From Pseudomonadales bacterium (lineage in GTDB: Bacteria > Pseudomonadota > Gammaproteobacteria > Pseudomonadales > Moraxellaceae), in assembly GCA_013043915.1 (NCBI GenBank), contig JABEVH010000071.1, positions 1 through 33,788 on the forward strand: DNA of 33,788 nucleotides. Reading direction: 5' to 3'. The notes under the pieces were generated by a model. That model was not told the origin of the DNA. It saw only the letters and a program-made list of their open reading frames with translations, and did not search any database. The translations under genes were made by a program, and so were the position numbers. Shown here one piece after another: positions 6,746 to 14,188 of this stretch (the stretch's first letter is position 1; each line of letters starts with the position of its first letter).

Positions 6746-8188
6746 TTAGGGTGTCAGTCCCGGTAAGGGTAGAACAGCTTCCTTGTGTAAAGCCTCCAGA
6801 TGATCGGGATTGAGCCCCAGTGCCACGAGCAGGGTTGGAGCCACTTGTTGTGTAGAGACTCGAGTATGAACAAGGTGCTGCGGGTGTTGGCTTGCATCCA
6901 CCACCAGTAAAAGCACATGCCGATCATCACGCCCATACCCGCCATGCTCAGCCAGTTTGGTATCTCCGGCATGGCCGTAGATGACGCCGTGCTGGCTGAT
7001 AATTACGATGTCGGGGCTACGTTCATCCCGTGGATAATTTAGCGGGGCGGCTTGGGCATCCAGAACATGCAGGATACCCAGTGCATGGCGCTGTTGCAGT
7101 AAAGCGTGTATCACCACGGACTTGTACTGGGCACCTTTTAGCCAGATCAAACCACCATCATCAGCCGTCAAATGCGCCAGCGCACCGGGGGCTGCATTTT
7201 CGATGACTTGCTTGAGCGCTTGGGTTTCAAGATGCCTGACCAAGATTGAGTTTATCGGGCTATTACCATGCTTGGCCGATATAATAATGAACGTGTTATC
7301 CAGCAGATGCTGTTGTTGCAATGTGTTTTTCAACTCGCTAAGACGCTGATCAACATCCTCGAAAGCCCGCTGTAAAGCCGGCTGAGGCCGCGAGCCATGA
7401 TAGCCGGCCAGTTTTTGCGCAACGCTGACCACCTGCATATTCATGCCCATAAGTTCCGGCACGGTACCCGGGTGCTGCCCGTCATGTCCTAATCCTTTGA
7501 GTTCATAGAGCAAGGCTTGCATCTTCAGGTGGTCATACTCGGCGGTTCGATCGATGGATGCCGTGATTTTATCCTTGGGATTGTCATGCTTGCCCTCGAA
7601 ATTGGCACCAATCTCGGGTGTGTACAAGTCATCCACGGCATGGCCATGCGGACCAAGGACTATTTCATAAGCAGGGTGCTTATCTATCCAGGCCGTTTTT
7701 CCTCCTGCCGCCTGCACAACATCAAAAATCGTATTGACCTTGAGGTAGGCATGCGGATAAACCGGTGAGCAACCATGGTCAGGATCGCGCGGCAGCTTAT
7801 TAGGATCTAGGGCTGAGTTGGTTGTATTGTCGATAGTCTCATCATACGCAACTTCAGTGCCACGAACACTACAATCTGAACTCGGGGCAGCGAGCAGGTG
7901 GTTGTACGTAACGTCATACCAGATGCCCGTCGTCGTCGGTTGGCCGCCCGTAATCAGAGCTATCAACCCTGGAAAAGAGTCAGCAGGCGCAGGTGTATAG
8001 GCTTGATCAAAACGCACACCGCTTTTAGCCCAGCTAGCCAGAGTGGAGTGCGGTGCATGTTTTATAAATGCATGCAGATCCTCTGCATGCATCCCGTCAA
8101 TACTGATCAGAATGGCATGCTGATAGGTCTGCGCCTGAGCACCGAGAGCAAGGCCAAATAATCCAGCGAGTAGTCCTGTCGCTTTCAT
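6746..8188 (-). CDS. Exported alkaline phosphatase-superfamily phosphodiesterase
   Basis: The 480-residue protein has a signal peptide (MKATGLLAGLFGLALGAQAQ) and the type I phosphodiesterase/nucleotide pyrophosphatase fold signature: ILISIDGMHAED with the first metal aspartate (D31), ADSFPGLIALITGG with the likely nucleophile region near S71, AWIDKHPAYEI, FIIISAKHGNSPI and AEHGGYGRDDRHVLLLV with metal-binding histidines. The SAKHG form instead of SDHG is a feature I associate with a distinct subgroup. It is expected to release phosphate or cleave phosphodiesters in the periplasm. The ATG at 8188 follows the tonB stop by one base (TGACATG), making it the last gene of exbB-exbD-tonB; a GTG at 8200 would overlap tonB and is less likely. 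Its substrate is unknown. Confidence 0.8.
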   Translation of the reverse strand: MKATGLLAGLFGLALGAQAQTYQHAILISIDGMHAEDLHAFIKHAPHSTLASWAKSGVRFDQAYTPAPADSFPGLIALITGGQPTTTGIWYDVTYNHLLAAPSSDCSVRGTEVAYDETIDNTTNSALDPNKLPRDPDHGCSPVYPHAYLKVNTIFDVVQAAGGKTAWIDKHPAYEIVLGPHGHAVDDLYTPEIGANFEGKHDNPKDKITASIDRTAEYDHLKMQALLYELKGLGHDGQHPGTVPELMGMNMQVVSVAQKLAGYHGSRPQPALQRAFEDVDQRLSELKNTLQQQHLLDNTFIIISAKHGNSPINSILVRHLETQALKQVIENAAPGALAHLTADDGGLIWLKGAQYKSVVIHALLQQRHALGILHVLDAQAAPLNYPRDERSPDIVIISQHGVIYGHAGDTKLAEHGGYGRDDRHVLLLVVDASQHPQHLVHTRVSTQQVAPTLLVALGLNPDHLEALHKEAVLPLPGLTP

Positions 8189-8189
8189 G

Positions 8190-8846
8190 TCAGTTCTCAC
8201 TAAGTCGATGATAGACCCACAAGCTAAAGGGCAGGTGCTGTCCCTTCAGATTGCCAGGAGGCGCAGGATAATGGGCGGTCATGACCGCCTGTACAGCGGC
8301 ATCATCCAGTAAACGGTAGCCGCTGCTTTCCAGAACCGTAACATTGCTGACATTCCCATCCAGGAAGGTAAAGCCAACCCGGGTACGGCCATGCATATGC
8401 GAAATGCGGGCAGCATACGGGTAGACCACGGCTGATTGCACAGCACCTAAAACCTGATCATTGAAGGTGGCTAGAATGTGCGGATCCGGTTGTGGTGGAG
8501 CAGGGGGTGTTATCGGTGCTTTAGGTGCAGGTTGCTGGGTTTTCTGGGTAACAACCTTAGGAGGAGTGACCACCGGCACCGGCGTTGGCGTGTCAACGGT
8601 CTTGGGTAAAGGCACAGGGGGCTGCACCGTTGGCACAGGCCGCGGCGCCACCGGGTGAGCGACATGTACCGGGGGTTTGACCGGTGGTTTTACCTCAGGC
8701 TTGGGCTGTTGTGGCAAAACCGGAAAGCTCAAGGTAACCGGTATTGCAGGTGGCTCAACATGTTGGTGCGCCTGAGCCATGGCCCAGATCAAAGCCAATA
8801 TCATGCCGCCCTCTAGCAGCGAGGCTAGCAGGGCAGCTTTGGACAT
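8190..8846 (-). CDS. tonB: TonB energy transducer
   Basis: This is a 218-residue TonB-type protein: an N-terminal membrane anchor (ALLASLLEGGMILALIWAMA), a long proline-rich periplasmic linker with alternating basic repeats (PKPEVKPPVKPPVHVAHP and following), and a C-terminal TonB domain with the characteristic YPYAAR and RTRVGFTFLDGNVSNVTVLESSG segments. It carries energy from ExbB/ExbD to outer-membrane receptors. I chose the ATG at 8846, seven bases after the exbD stop and preceded by AAAGGTGAT. A TTG at 8885 would extend the protein by 13 residues and overlap exbD by 32 bases. It sits between exbD and the phosphodiesterase gene in one operon. Confidence 0.9.
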   Translation of the reverse strand: MSKAALLASLLEGGMILALIWAMAQAHQHVEPPAIPVTLSFPVLPQQPKPEVKPPVKPPVHVAHPVAPRPVPTVQPPVPLPKTVDTPTPVPVVTPPKVVTQKTQQPAPKAPITPPAPPQPDPHILATFNDQVLGAVQSAVVYPYAARISHMHGRTRVGFTFLDGNVSNVTVLESSGYRLLDDAAVQAVMTAHYPAPPGNLKGQHLPFSLWVYHRLSEN

Positions 8847-8853
8847 ATCACCT

Positions 8854-9252
8854 TTAAGGATGGATTTCACGTGCTGCCAGACCAATTTGTGTTACTCCCG
8901 CGTGACGGCAAGCATCCATCACCGTCATCAGATGTTGTAAAGAGGTATCCCGGGCTCCTGCGATGGTGACCACGGTATCGCGCGCATGCCCGCCCTGCTG
9001 CAGATAGGCCGTCAGTTGGTCAGGGCTTAAGGTATGGGCATCCACCTCAATGAGTCCCTGTGCGTTCAAGTTGATAATGACCTGCGGATGAGGCAATGTC
9101 GTGGTGCTACTGCTGCTGGCCAGGCTTGAAGACAAGCCTTTCGAAGGGATCATATGCAGGGTGAACATGATGAAAAATATCAACAAAAAGAACATGATAT
9201 CAATCATCGGTATGATTTCTATACGCGCTTTGCGCGGTTCAAAGTAACGCAT
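8854..9252 (-). CDS. exbD: ExbD/TolR-family proton channel subunit
   Basis: The 132-residue protein has the ExbD architecture: a short basic cytoplasmic start (MRYFEPRKARIEIIP), one transmembrane helix with the conserved proton-path aspartate in PMIDIMFFLLIFFIM (D18), and a periplasmic domain (VVTIAGARDTSLQHLMTVMDACRHAGV). With ExbB it uses the proton gradient to drive TonB. Its ATG directly follows the exbB stop (TAAATG), indicating translational coupling. It groups with the neighbouring tonB and TonB-dependent receptor and not with a tol-pal cluster, so ExbD is the better name than TolR. Confidence 0.9.
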   Translation of the reverse strand: MRYFEPRKARIEIIPMIDIMFFLLIFFIMFTLHMIPSKGLSSSLASSSSTTTLPHPQVIINLNAQGLIEVDAHTLSPDQLTAYLQQGGHARDTVVTIAGARDTSLQHLMTVMDACRHAGVTQIGLAAREIHP

Positions 9253-9918
9253 TTAAGCGATCTCCGGCTCAAGTGTGCGCTGACGCGTTCCCTGTGCGTG
9301 CCGTGGAGCCTTGACGCGATTGAGCAGCATGACCTTGATGGTTTCAAGTTGATGCATAACGACGCGAACACGGTTGTTCAAGCCATTAAAGGCGATCAGA
9401 CCAAGAATGGCGATGAACAAGCCGCAAGCGGTCGCTAACAGGGCTTCAGCAACACCGCCCGTCACTTGGGTAGGTGCATTATTGGCGTCCGACAACACGG
9501 AGAATGCGTTAAACATCCCGATGATGGTGCCGAGCAGGCCGAGCAAGGGGGCTAAGGTGACAATGGTGTCGAGTATCCAGAGGAAACGATCCACATGAGG
9601 AATTTCACGCATGATGGACTCTTCCATGCGTGCTTCTGCATGATCATGGTCAGGTTCGCGTCGCAGCTGTATGGCCGTATTGATCAATCTCTCCTGCACG
9701 CAGCCGGTATAACGGTCAGACAGCTCTTTGAGCACCGGCAGAGCAGGTTCATGATGTTCGTCAAGTTGAGCCATCAGTGATACACCCGCGCGCAGGGTCT
9801 GGTAGAGAAACCAGCTGCGTTCGATAACGATGGTGAGTGCTACCAGTAAAAGCAGAGCCATGAAATAGATGATGCCGCCAGATGCCTGAGCGATATGTTG
9901 CAGTGACTGTAATGACAT
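9253..9918 (-). CDS. exbB: ExbB/TolQ/MotA-family proton channel subunit
   Basis: The 221-residue protein has the three membrane helices of the MotA/TolQ/ExbB family: one near residues 15-33 (GIIYFMALLLLVALTIVIE), and the conserved pair at about 115-140 and 155-180 with LDTIVTLAPLLGLLGTIIGM and GGVAEALLATACGLFIAILGL. Length and order match ExbB. It is the first gene of exbB-exbD-tonB-phosphodiesterase. The ATG at 9918 lacks a clear ribosome-binding site, and a 14-base palindrome lies 17-30 bases upstream, which may control the operon. A terminator separates it from the receptor gene behind it. Confidence 0.9.
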   Translation of the reverse strand: MSLQSLQHIAQASGGIIYFMALLLLVALTIVIERSWFLYQTLRAGVSLMAQLDEHHEPALPVLKELSDRYTGCVQERLINTAIQLRREPDHDHAEARMEESIMREIPHVDRFLWILDTIVTLAPLLGLLGTIIGMFNAFSVLSDANNAPTQVTGGVAEALLATACGLFIAILGLIAFNGLNNRVRVVMHQLETIKVMLLNRVKAPRHAQGTRQRTLEPEIA

Positions 9919-9934
9919 AGTGTGGACACGCCGA

Positions 9935-9948
9935 GCATGAGGTCATGC
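9935..9948. promoter_or_regulatory. Palindrome in front of exbB
   Basis: GCATGA-GG-TCATGC is a perfect six-base inverted repeat with a two-base centre, 17 bases before the exbB ATG. It could be an operator or a leader hairpin. No clear promoter hexamers were identified around it. Confidence 0.3.
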
Positions 9949-9993
9949 CGGTCGGAGCTGTACCTGGCGTGTACTCCTCAACGCTCCTGGTTT

Positions 9994-10028
9994 ATAAAGG
10001 CACATGCCCACACGAGGTGGGCATGTGC
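9994..10028 (-). terminator. Terminator after the TonB-dependent receptor gene
   Basis: On the minus strand, 14 bases after the receptor stop codon, GCACATGCCCAC and GTGGGCATGTGC (10000-10011 and 10017-10028) form a perfect 12-base-pair stem with a five-base loop, followed by CTTTAT. The stem is strong and the T tract short. It separates the receptor transcript from the exbB operon. Confidence 0.7.
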
Positions 10029-10042
10029 TGCCTAAGTAAAAC

Positions 10043-12307
10043 TTAGATTTTGGTACTGATCGATGCCGTTATTGAACGTCCTGGCTGAGTCCAGAACAGG
10101 ATGTCACCCTGCGGAGCATTGCCAGCGGTGTAGTAAAGACCTCCGTGGTTGAACAAATTGTCGACTTGCAGCCCAACCTTGGTTGCCCTGTCTTTACCGA
10201 AACTGTAACTGGTTGACAAACTGGCGATGGAGTACCCAGGCATGGAGTAATTGGTAATACTTGGCCCATTGGGGTACAAGGATCCATTCTGCCCGGTGTA
10301 ATACTGGCCTACATATTTATCAAGCAAGGAGGCATAAATCCCACTCTTGTCATAGATGATGCCGCCAGCCAAAGTCCGTACCGGGGTGTTGGGTAACCAG
10401 TTGCCCTGACTATCATGGGCGCTGTTGACGGAACCGTTGGTGTAGAGGCTCAAGCCTGAACCCACATAGTACGTGGCCTGGCCCTCAATGCCCTTGTATT
10501 GAGTTGTGCCGCTGGCATTGTAATAGGCGGTCGTAGTGCCTAATTGTTCAGACAAAATTTCATTGCTGAAGCGAATTAGGTACAGGTCCATGTCGGCAGC
10601 AAAGCGGCCATTTTTGAAGGCAGTGCCCCACTGATAGTTCGTGGTTGACTGCGGATTTATGTTGGTTTGTGCTGGCTGATTGACATAGAAGAAATTCAGC
10701 TTAGGAGCCATAAAGCCTTCGGCAGCCTGGACATACGTTGTCCATGACGAGGTGATGCTGTAATGAGCATCCAGAGAAGGCAAAGCCTTGCTCCAGGTTT
10801 TGCTGTAGTTAAGCGGTGCTGATGTATTGGCATTAATGGCCGCATCAATACTTCTGGAGTAGGACACATATTTTAGCCCTGGCCGCACCGTCAGGTCATC
10901 GGTGGGTTTCCATGCAAACTCAGCATAGGGCTGAAAGGTGTTCCAGCTGTCCGCCATGTTCCAGTTATAGGAGTTTGGTGTGGTCACTGACGTGCCACCA
11001 ACCGTATAGTTAGGAGCTCCGCCCTGGGTCCAGTCTACATTCTGGTTGGAACGCGTGTTGTACTGGTGATCGAACCATATCCCTACGTTCAGATCTCCTG
11101 AATTCAGGTGATCTGAGGCGCGCAGAGCGTCACCGACGGAACGGTATTGCATCGTCATGCTGACGCCGGGTACATCATTAGCACCCAATGATGTGCCTAA
11201 CCCGCCACCCGCACCGCCAGGAGTCAGGTTAGAAAATTGCGGATTGGATTCTTGATTGAACGGCAACCCAAATGTTTGGCCATTATACCCTATATGGCGA
11301 TATCCAAAGGTATAGAGCTTATTATCGATAGACCAGCTGCCTTGCTGGCTATTGATGCCGATATAGGACATGTCGCCGTTGATTTGGTCACGGTTATAGC
11401 CGACGAAGGTTTGGCTGTTGGGGTTATTGCTTAGACCAAAGTTATTCCCGTACATCTGCATTTGTGTCAGGGTTGCGCCCGAAGGAGGATTCTGGTCGAG
11501 CTGGTTGACCATAGACATGACCGTCACGACGGTATTGTCCGTGATAGGTTTGATCATCTTGAAGATGGCATTGGTGCGCCGTTGGTGCGCATAGGTTAAG
11601 AATCCGTCGGATGACACTTGTTTGACATCCAGGTAAGCCGAGCCGTCTCCCCAGTTATGCATGGTGCCGGTGTCAAACTCAGCACCCACCAACTTGGTAT
11701 TGAAGCTGCCTGAGCTGACATAGGGGGATACACCGGCTTCCGCCGAGGGGTCTTTGGTGGTATTGGCAATATTGCCGCCGAAGGTAGAGTAGCCGATGGT
11801 GGCAGCACTACCCGGTCCACGATCTACCGTGATTGAGCCCAGATCCTGGGCCATGAAATAAGAAGTGGAGTGGTGAGTAAAGTCATTGGAATCACCGATA
11901 GGAATACCATCAAACGTCACGTTGTACTGTCCGTCCTGGAATCCGCGGATACTTAAGCCTTGCGTTTCCATCAAGCCATTTCCATTGGGGTCAACATTCC
12001 ACACACTGGGAGCAATGGCAACGATATCCGTATAGTTAGAGGCTGGACCGGCATTTTCTTCGATGTAGTGCTGAGAAATAATTGAAGCGGGTTCAGTTTC
12101 TGACAAGGATGCCTGTGTAGGTGCCTGAGCAGGTGCTGACTGAGGGTTGTCAGAGGAGCTGCTATTGTTGACATCGTTGGCATCATTTTGCACCGTGCCT
12201 AAGTCCACTTGGGCGGTGCCAGCGGCCATGGCCTGAGTACTTATGACCAGCATGCTGGTGATAACCAGCTGAGCTAGCGTGTTCCTGCGAAATGTTTGAA
12301 AGTTCAT
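10043..12307 (-). CDS. TonB-dependent outer-membrane receptor
   Basis: The 754-residue protein has a signal peptide (MNFQTFRRNTLAQLVITSML ... AMA), a short Q/A-rich linker, a plug domain and a 22-strand-type barrel. Plug signatures are IISQHYIEENAGPASNYTDI, LSIRGFQDGQYNVTFDGIPI and ITVDRGPGSAATIGYSTFGG; barrel signatures include KALPSLDAHYSIT, YVQAAEGFMAPKLNFFY and VGLQVDNLFNHGGLYY. The protein ends in ISTKI and not in the usual terminal aromatic residue. The ATG at 12307 has GGAG nine bases upstream; the in-frame TTG at 12313 is less likely. It is adjacent to exbBD-tonB and a secreted phosphodiesterase and has a PHO-box-like promoter, so a phosphorus-containing ligand is inferred, though siderophore or other cargo is possible. 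Confidence 0.88.
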   Translation of the reverse strand: MNFQTFRRNTLAQLVITSMLVISTQAMAAGTAQVDLGTVQNDANDVNNSSSSDNPQSAPAQAPTQASLSETEPASIISQHYIEENAGPASNYTDIVAIAPSVWNVDPNGNGLMETQGLSIRGFQDGQYNVTFDGIPIGDSNDFTHHSTSYFMAQDLGSITVDRGPGSAATIGYSTFGGNIANTTKDPSAEAGVSPYVSSGSFNTKLVGAEFDTGTMHNWGDGSAYLDVKQVSSDGFLTYAHQRRTNAIFKMIKPITDNTVVTVMSMVNQLDQNPPSGATLTQMQMYGNNFGLSNNPNSQTFVGYNRDQINGDMSYIGINSQQGSWSIDNKLYTFGYRHIGYNGQTFGLPFNQESNPQFSNLTPGGAGGGLGTSLGANDVPGVSMTMQYRSVGDALRASDHLNSGDLNVGIWFDHQYNTRSNQNVDWTQGGAPNYTVGGTSVTTPNSYNWNMADSWNTFQPYAEFAWKPTDDLTVRPGLKYVSYSRSIDAAINANTSAPLNYSKTWSKALPSLDAHYSITSSWTTYVQAAEGFMAPKLNFFYVNQPAQTNINPQSTTNYQWGTAFKNGRFAADMDLYLIRFSNEILSEQLGTTTAYYNASGTTQYKGIEGQATYYVGSGLSLYTNGSVNSAHDSQGNWLPNTPVRTLAGGIIYDKSGIYASLLDKYVGQYYTGQNGSLYPNGPSITNYSMPGYSIASLSTSYSFGKDRATKVGLQVDNLFNHGGLYYTAGNAPQGDILFWTQPGRSITASISTKI

Positions 12308-12358
12308 GCTCAAAGCTCCATCCCCAAAATTATTGACCCGTCTTTAGATCAGCCGTTA

Positions 12359-12377
12359 AGGAGACAAGCTGTCTCCT
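12359..12377. repeat. Inverted repeat in the receptor 5' leader
   Basis: AGGAGACA and TGTCTCCT are perfect eight-base arms around an AGC centre, 52 bases before the receptor ATG and downstream of the predicted transcription start. In RNA this forms a stable hairpin; in DNA it could be an operator. Confidence 0.4.
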
Positions 12378-12392
12378 ATCAAACGAGGCGGG

Positions 12393-12437
12393 AGCATAGG
12401 GGGGAAAGATTACAAAATGGCTACAGTTTTGTTTCAG
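12393..12437 (-). promoter_or_regulatory. PHO-box-like promoter of the TonB-dependent receptor
   Basis: On the minus strand three heptamers follow one another at 11-base spacing: CTGAAAC (12431-12437), CTGTAGC (12420-12426) and TTGTAAT (12409-12415), separated by four-base A/T-rich spacers. The E. coli PHO box consists of CTGTCAT-like heptamers with the same 7+4 spacing. A TATGCT -10 hexamer (12393-12398) follows ten bases after the last repeat, the arrangement seen at PhoB-activated promoters that lack a -35 element. The first and second heptamers are imperfect. Confidence 0.5.
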
Positions 12438-12462
12438 TTTAGGGAGTGAGTAACGGCCAAGC

Positions 12463-13494
12463 TCAGATTAGGTTGGGATACCAACGCTGCATGGCTGCCT
12501 TTTTGTACAGTTCGCGCGGCTCTGCTTGCGGTAACCAGGCTGGGCCAGCAGCAGCTGCTTGTAGCAAAAAAGTCAGCAAGGTCAGATGACGGCGCAGAAC
12601 GCGCTCAAGTCGATGGGGTAGGACGGGATTAAAATGGCCGAATAAGCTGAACAACTGTCGTGGGTTTTTCTGTATCCAGGTCCAGGAACCCATTTCCAGA
12701 GTAAAGGGCAGGAAAACACCGGAGTGCTGCGTTTGGTGTTCTTCGTAGAGATAGTCCCATAAGTCGCCATGCGTACAGTAAATGACGGATTGAGGTTCCA
12801 TCTGGTAAAAACTATGTTGCGGGTAGGTATCATTGAACAGCTTGCGTAGGGCAAATGCCTCAGGCAGGTGAGGAGCGGGGCTATGTTGACGGGCATAGGG
12901 AAACCATATCCTGTCTAAGAGCCCAAAACCTGAGTGACAATCGATAGCGATCGATAAGGGGCGTCCGAATAGATGGTCACGCATGGTCTGGCATAAAACT
13001 GAGGACTCGACCTCCATCGGTGCTCCCGCGAGTCCTCGGTACCAAGGTAAATGAGGGGAGTAACGATGACCGCCTAACAGAAAGGGGACTTTGCCCTGGG
13101 CATCGATAGGTGCATTGCGCATCAGGTCTACACCATGACCATTGCTGCGTGTCCGTCGCATCAAACCGACAGGGTTAACTGCTGGCATAAACACGACATG
13201 CACTCGCTCCAACAAGGTTTGCAAGCTGGTGTCCCAGCGCATACGCGCAATCAGGGAACGTAAAAATGCAAGCACTACATCGGTACCTATTCGCTCCAGT
13301 CCATGGACCCCGCCGATAAAAGCGACGGCGGGAGAACTGGGATCTGAACTGCCTAACGTGATCAGGGGTAGAGGGAAACTTAAGCCATCGGCTTCCACCA
13401 AGCCTGCCGTATCAAGCTGAATTAAATCATGAACCGGCTCAATCATATCAGCTAGCTGATCCTGAAGATGAAAGCCGGTAGCCTGGGTGGTCAT
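12463..13494 (-). CDS. M14-type zinc metallopeptidase/amidohydrolase family protein
   Basis: The 343-residue protein has the zinc-site pattern of the M14 carboxypeptidase/succinylglutamate desuccinylase superfamily: FIGGVHGLERIG gives His64 and Glu67, IDCHSGFG gives His187, and FTLEMGSW supplies the catalytic glutamate (E267). There is also the substrate-pocket-like VNPVGLMRRTRSNGHGVDLMRN segment. There is no signal peptide, so it should act in the cytoplasm. The substrate is unknown; the family includes carboxypeptidases and deacylases acting on amide bonds. The start codon follows the preceding gene's stop by nine bases, so the two form an operon, and the receptor promoter lies just beyond its stop. 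Confidence 0.75.
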   Translation of the reverse strand: MTTQATGFHLQDQLADMIEPVHDLIQLDTAGLVEADGLSFPLPLITLGSSDPSSPAVAFIGGVHGLERIGTDVVLAFLRSLIARMRWDTSLQTLLERVHVVFMPAVNPVGLMRRTRSNGHGVDLMRNAPIDAQGKVPFLLGGHRYSPHLPWYRGLAGAPMEVESSVLCQTMRDHLFGRPLSIAIDCHSGFGLLDRIWFPYARQHSPAPHLPEAFALRKLFNDTYPQHSFYQMEPQSVIYCTHGDLWDYLYEEHQTQHSGVFLPFTLEMGSWTWIQKNPRQLFSLFGHFNPVLPHRLERVLRRHLTLLTFLLQAAAAGPAWLPQAEPRELYKKAAMQRWYPNLI

Positions 13495-13503
13495 GCAGGG
13501 GTC

Positions 13504-13992
13504 TCAGTAAAGCAGGCCAAAACCTATGGAAGCATTGTCCATTTCGGGGTGAGCATTGTAACGCTCGATAGCAAAAGTAAAGCTGATACGGTTCTCCAGG
13601 GTCAGGCTATAAGGAGAGCGATGATTACCTGTGAAGAAATCATAAAGCTCAGTCATGTTAAAATCATGACGTAGTCGCTGAACGGCGCCCTTGCTACCGT
13701 AACCTGCTTGTAACTGCAAAATATTGGCAAAACCTATGCCTGCATAGGCATTGGCCGTTTTTTCATGGGTGAAATCCTTGTAAGCCACGCCGACGTTGAC
13801 AAAGGTCCTCGCATAGTTGGTGTCGAGAAAAAATCCTGACCCCAGGCCGCCATCTCGTGTGGTATCAGATCGACCAGCAGAGAAGAGGACTCCGGGTATC
13901 AGCGATGGATCAAGCCCAAGTCCATTATCAGCCCATGTATAATCGCAACATGATCCTATAATAAGTAGCAGGTAGATGAAGGTATTCTTCAT
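13504..13992 (-). CDS. Exported hypothetical protein, probable small outer-membrane barrel
   Basis: I do not recognise a named family. The 162-residue protein begins with a signal peptide (MKNTFIYLLLIIGSCCDYTWA) and then shows alternating hydrophobic and polar stretches typical of beta strands (GLGSGFFLDTNYARTFVNVGVAY, AYAGIGFANILQLQAGYGSKG, SLTLENRISFTFAIERY). It ends in an aromatic residue (GFGLLY), as many outer-membrane barrels do. The ribosome-binding site AAGGAG is strong. It is the first gene of a pair with the M14-type peptidase. A cysteine pair (CC) in the signal region is not in a lipobox context that I trust. Confidence 0.55.
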   Translation of the reverse strand: MKNTFIYLLLIIGSCCDYTWADNGLGLDPSLIPGVLFSAGRSDTTRDGGLGSGFFLDTNYARTFVNVGVAYKDFTHEKTANAYAGIGFANILQLQAGYGSKGAVQRLRHDFNMTELYDFFTGNHRSPYSLTLENRISFTFAIERYNAHPEMDNASIGFGLLY

Positions 13993-14188
13993 GGAAATTC
14001 TCCTTTGAGATAAGGTAGTGTCAACGTCCTTGGCTGACTTACGTACAGTGGCCTATGGTTGCGTAGCATAGGAGAGAGTGGTTCATCAACACAAATAGAA
14101 AACTTGAGATTTTTCTGATTTAGGATATTTTTCCGTTGATTGATACGCATAGGGGCGTGTACCGCCGGGTGGGATTGAGGACTCTATC

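Noticed and set aside
6746-8188. Classical PhoA alkaline phosphatase
   Set aside because: The active-site signature is that of the nucleotide pyrophosphatase/phosphodiesterase branch (SFPGLIALITGG, SAKHG), not the DSA motif of PhoA.
14010-14026. TTGACA before the small barrel-like gene as its promoter
   Set aside because: A -10 at proper spacing would fall on the ribosome-binding site of the gene, leaving no room for a usable leader.
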